A DNA stretch of 35,641 nt from an uncultured Bacteroides sp. (GTDB lineage: Bacteria > Bacteroidota > Bacteroidia > Bacteroidales > Bacteroidaceae): assembly GCA_900557355.1 (NCBI GenBank), contig USSR01000005.1, positions 1-35,641 of the forward strand, read 5' to 3'. Of this stretch, positions 34,150 through 35,641 are shown piece after piece. The notes under the pieces are model-generated. The model saw only the letters and a list, made by a program, of their open reading frames with translations, was not told the origin of the DNA and did not search any database. Made by a program: the position numbers and the translations under genes. Position 1 is the stretch's first letter, and the number at the start of each line of letters is the position of its first letter.

Positions 34150-35136
34150 ATGAAAAATTATATCGTATATTTTATATTGTTATTAACGCTTGTTCTGACT
34201 GGTGCATGTAACAATGAATGGGTGGAAGAAGTGTATGTGCAAAATGTCGGATTGAAAGCCCCTGTCAATAGTAAGGGAGTGACTGATGTATATTTGCGTT
34301 ATCAAGCGAACGGTGAAGTGACTTATCGGCTACCGGTGATTGTAGGTGGCTCTACTATGAATGAAAGAGATCTGGATGTTGCTATTGATGTGGATCCGGA
34401 TACATTGATTGGTTTGAATGAAGCTCGCTGGAAACAACGTGAAGACTTGTATTTTCAATTGCTGGATAAGAAACACTATGAGTTTGCCTCTCCTACTTGT
34501 CATATTCCGGCTGGGGAATGTCAAGGTTTGTTTGATATTAAATTCAAATTTAGCGGACTGGATCTTGTTGATAAATGGGTACTTCCATTGACGATTTTGG
34601 ATAGTGACTCGTATGATCCGAATCCACGCAAGAATTATCGTAAAGCACTTCTCCGTGTGATGCCGTTTAATGATTATTCAGGAGCTTATGGGGCCACCAA
34701 TATGTTTGTATATATGATGGATAATACGAGTGCTATGGTTTCAAGTACACGTACCTTGCATGTAGTGAGTGAGAATCAATGCTTCTTCTATGCCGGAGTC
34801 ATTAGTGAAGAATTGAAGGATAGAGATAAATATAAGATTGTGTTGACTTTTAACGAAAATGGGACACTGACAGCTGAACCTGCCGATCCGACTAATGCCA
34901 TGAACTTCCGACTTATAGGAGATGCGCCTACTTATACGACTAGCATGTCTTTAGATGAAGTAACTCCTTATTTGGAACATCATTTCACGACGATTTATAT
35001 GTCATATACGTATGATGATGTGACAACGTATGAAGATAAAGATATCGTTGTACCTTGTCGTGCTGAAGGTAGTATGTTGATGGAACGAAAAGTTAATAGC
35101 TTGATTCCTGATACAGACCAAGCTATTCAGTGGTAA
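34150..35136 (+). CDS. DUF1735/DUF4361-like surface lipoprotein
   Basis: This protein is 328 aa from the ATG at 34150. That start gives a clean SPII signal with lipobox LTGAC and C20. An in-frame ATG at 34123 overlaps the susD end and would add a charged extension. The N-terminal domain (VYLRYQANGEVTYRLPVIVGGSTMN, LDKKHYEFASPTCHIPAGE, KWVLPLTILDSDSY) is like the BT_3987-type DUF1735 Ig fold. The C-terminal domain (FNENGTLTAEPAD, ending MERKVNSLIPDTDQAIQW) looks like the DUF4361/DUF4973 type found in surface glycan-binding proteins coded after susD. It probably binds the glycan at the cell surface as part of the second Sus complex. It is last in its operon. Confidence 0.82.
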   Translation: MKNYIVYFILLLTLVLTGACNNEWVEEVYVQNVGLKAPVNSKGVTDVYLRYQANGEVTYRLPVIVGGSTMNERDLDVAIDVDPDTLIGLNEARWKQREDLYFQLLDKKHYEFASPTCHIPAGECQGLFDIKFKFSGLDLVDKWVLPLTILDSDSYDPNPRKNYRKALLRVMPFNDYSGAYGATNMFVYMMDNTSAMVSSTRTLHVVSENQCFFYAGVISEELKDRDKYKIVLTFNENGTLTAEPADPTNAMNFRLIGDAPTYTTSMSLDEVTPYLEHHFTTIYMSYTYDDVTTYEDKDIVVPCRAEGSMLMERKVNSLIPDTDQAIQW

Positions 35137-35246
35137 AAATGGGAAATATGCCGCAAGAGTAAGATCTTATTGTCTGATATTTATTGATACAAAATATCGT
35201 GAGATGATATTCTGTAGAATAAAGCGGAAAGTCAGTTTATAAATAG
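35137..35246 (+). other. Leading part of the right-hand intergenic region
   Basis: About 110 AT-rich bases follow the last stop with no supported frame. The full gene-free stretch runs to 35641. It holds two terminators (35247-35296 and 35372-35411), a set of TTAATAAAC repeats (35458-35509) and a -7 box (35541-35548) for a gene outside the window. Confidence 0.5.
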
Positions 35247-35296
35247 AGAGAAGGCTATCTTATTATATATAAGTTAGTTTTCTCTTTATTTTTTCA
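35247..35296 (+). terminator. Intrinsic terminator of the second Sus operon
   Basis: Arms AGAGAAGGCTATCTTA (35247-35262) and TAAGTTAGTTTTCTCT (35270-35285) pair over 16 positions with two G-U pairs and one mismatch. The loop is 7 bases, and a T-rich TTATTTTTTC follows. Confidence 0.75.
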
Positions 35297-35371
35297 GCAA
35301 AAAAACAATAGGTTCTTGACAAATGCTTTTTATTTCCTGATTAGTATCAGAAATGGTGTATCGGCTATAGG

Positions 35372-35411
35372 CAAAAAGGCTACAAATTTCATGAAATTTG
35401 CAGCCTTTTTG
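35372..35411. terminator. Near-perfect 40-bp palindrome, probably a bidirectional terminator
   Basis: CAAAAAGGCT and its complement AGCCTTTTTG flank CAAATTTCA / TGAAATTTG. The palindrome is centred between 35391 and 35392, with one mismatched pair (35382 A and 35401 C). An A-run on the left and a T-run on the right suggest it can end transcripts from both sides. Confidence 0.75.
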
Positions 35412-35457
35412 TTGTAATAGATAGAGTTGAGAACTCGGAAATCCGATTGCAAAGTTT

Positions 35458-35509
35458 TTAATAAACTCAAATACTGTTCTTAATAAACTACTCAAAGGTT
35501 TATTTAAAA
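35458..35509 (+). repeat. TTAATAAAC repeats before a downstream promoter
   Basis: TTAATAAACT occurs at 35458-35467 and 35480-35489 (22-bp spacing). An inverted near-copy, GGTTTATTTAA, follows at about 35498-35508. They lie just upstream of a -7 box and may be an operator for the next gene, beyond the window. They do not match the HTCS half-site. Confidence 0.4.
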
Positions 35510-35540
35510 CGTGATATCCGTTTATATGGGAAATTGTTCA

Positions 35541-35548
35541 TATTTTTG
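35541..35548 (+). promoter_or_regulatory. -7 box of a promoter facing out of the window
   Basis: TATTTTTG fits TAnnTTTG exactly. No TTGR half-site lies 38 bp upstream (35503 is TTTA), so this promoter does not look like a member of the HTCS regulon. The gene it serves is outside the window. Confidence 0.45.
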
Positions 35549-35641
35549 TATGTTTTCAAGTTTGTGTTTGGAATACTCTTTGCTAAAGGTAACTATAATA
35601 AACAAATTAGAAAGTAATCTAATGATACAAGTTATTCGTTT

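Noticed and set aside
35286..35495. 69-aa minus-strand frame in the right intergenic region
   Set aside because: It runs through a terminator T-tract and a 40-bp palindrome and shows no recognisable domain.

Overview
The window reads as a stretch of a gut-type Bacteroides chromosome (B. thetaiotaomicron / ovatus / xylanisolvens relatives). The basis is SusC/SusD pairs, a one-polypeptide hybrid two-component sensor, many SPII lipoproteins, promoters with the Bacteroidota -7 box TAnnTTTG and moderate-to-low GC. Every gene I can support is on the + strand. I see no rRNA, tRNA, CRISPR array or insertion sequence.

Left module (1-5252): a probable redox-type glycoside degradation operon. It holds a cytoplasmic Gfo/Idh/MocA oxidoreductase, an overlapping 80-aa two-helix membrane protein, a Tat-exported Gfo/Idh/MocA oxidoreductase and a secreted tandem DUF1080 (3-keto-glycoside hydrolase type) protein. 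A long hairpin separates these from a divergent ApbE-like protein.

Scar (5253-5860): two gene relics in a row. One is the last ~33 codons of a GH43 gene, clearly related to the intact GH43 at 23465-24529. The other is an internally deleted, 5'-truncated ADP-forming acetate--CoA ligase.

Right module (5870-35300): a large polysaccharide utilization locus (PUL). It contains the sensor/regulator (HTCS), an unclassified six-hairpin-type glycosidase, a GH65 enzyme, and a second unclassified secreted alpha/alpha-barrel protein. The first Sus operon follows (SusC, SusD, SusE-like, a one-domain SusE-like lipoprotein, GH43 lipoprotein, GH31), then the second Sus operon (IPT/NHL lipoprotein, SusC, SusD, DUF1735/DUF4361-like lipoprotein). 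The inferred scheme is that the surface lipoproteins and SusCD pairs bind and import oligosaccharides, GH43 trims at the surface, and the periplasmic GH65, GH31 and six-hairpin enzymes finish the work. GH65 plus GH31 point to alpha-glucosidic bonds and GH43 to an arabinosyl or xylosyl decoration, but the substrate is not proven.

The strongest non-coding result is a shared regulatory architecture. Four promoters (before the GH65 gene, the second six-hairpin gene, susC-1 and the IPT/NHL gene) each carry two TTGR half-sites exactly 21 bp apart, with the second starting exactly 38 bp before the -7 box. The HTCS promoter keeps the second half-site at the same distance. I read these as operators of the AraC-type DNA-binding domain of the HTCS, so the regulon can be read from this sequence alone. 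The only other good -7 box, at the right edge (35541), lacks the pattern.
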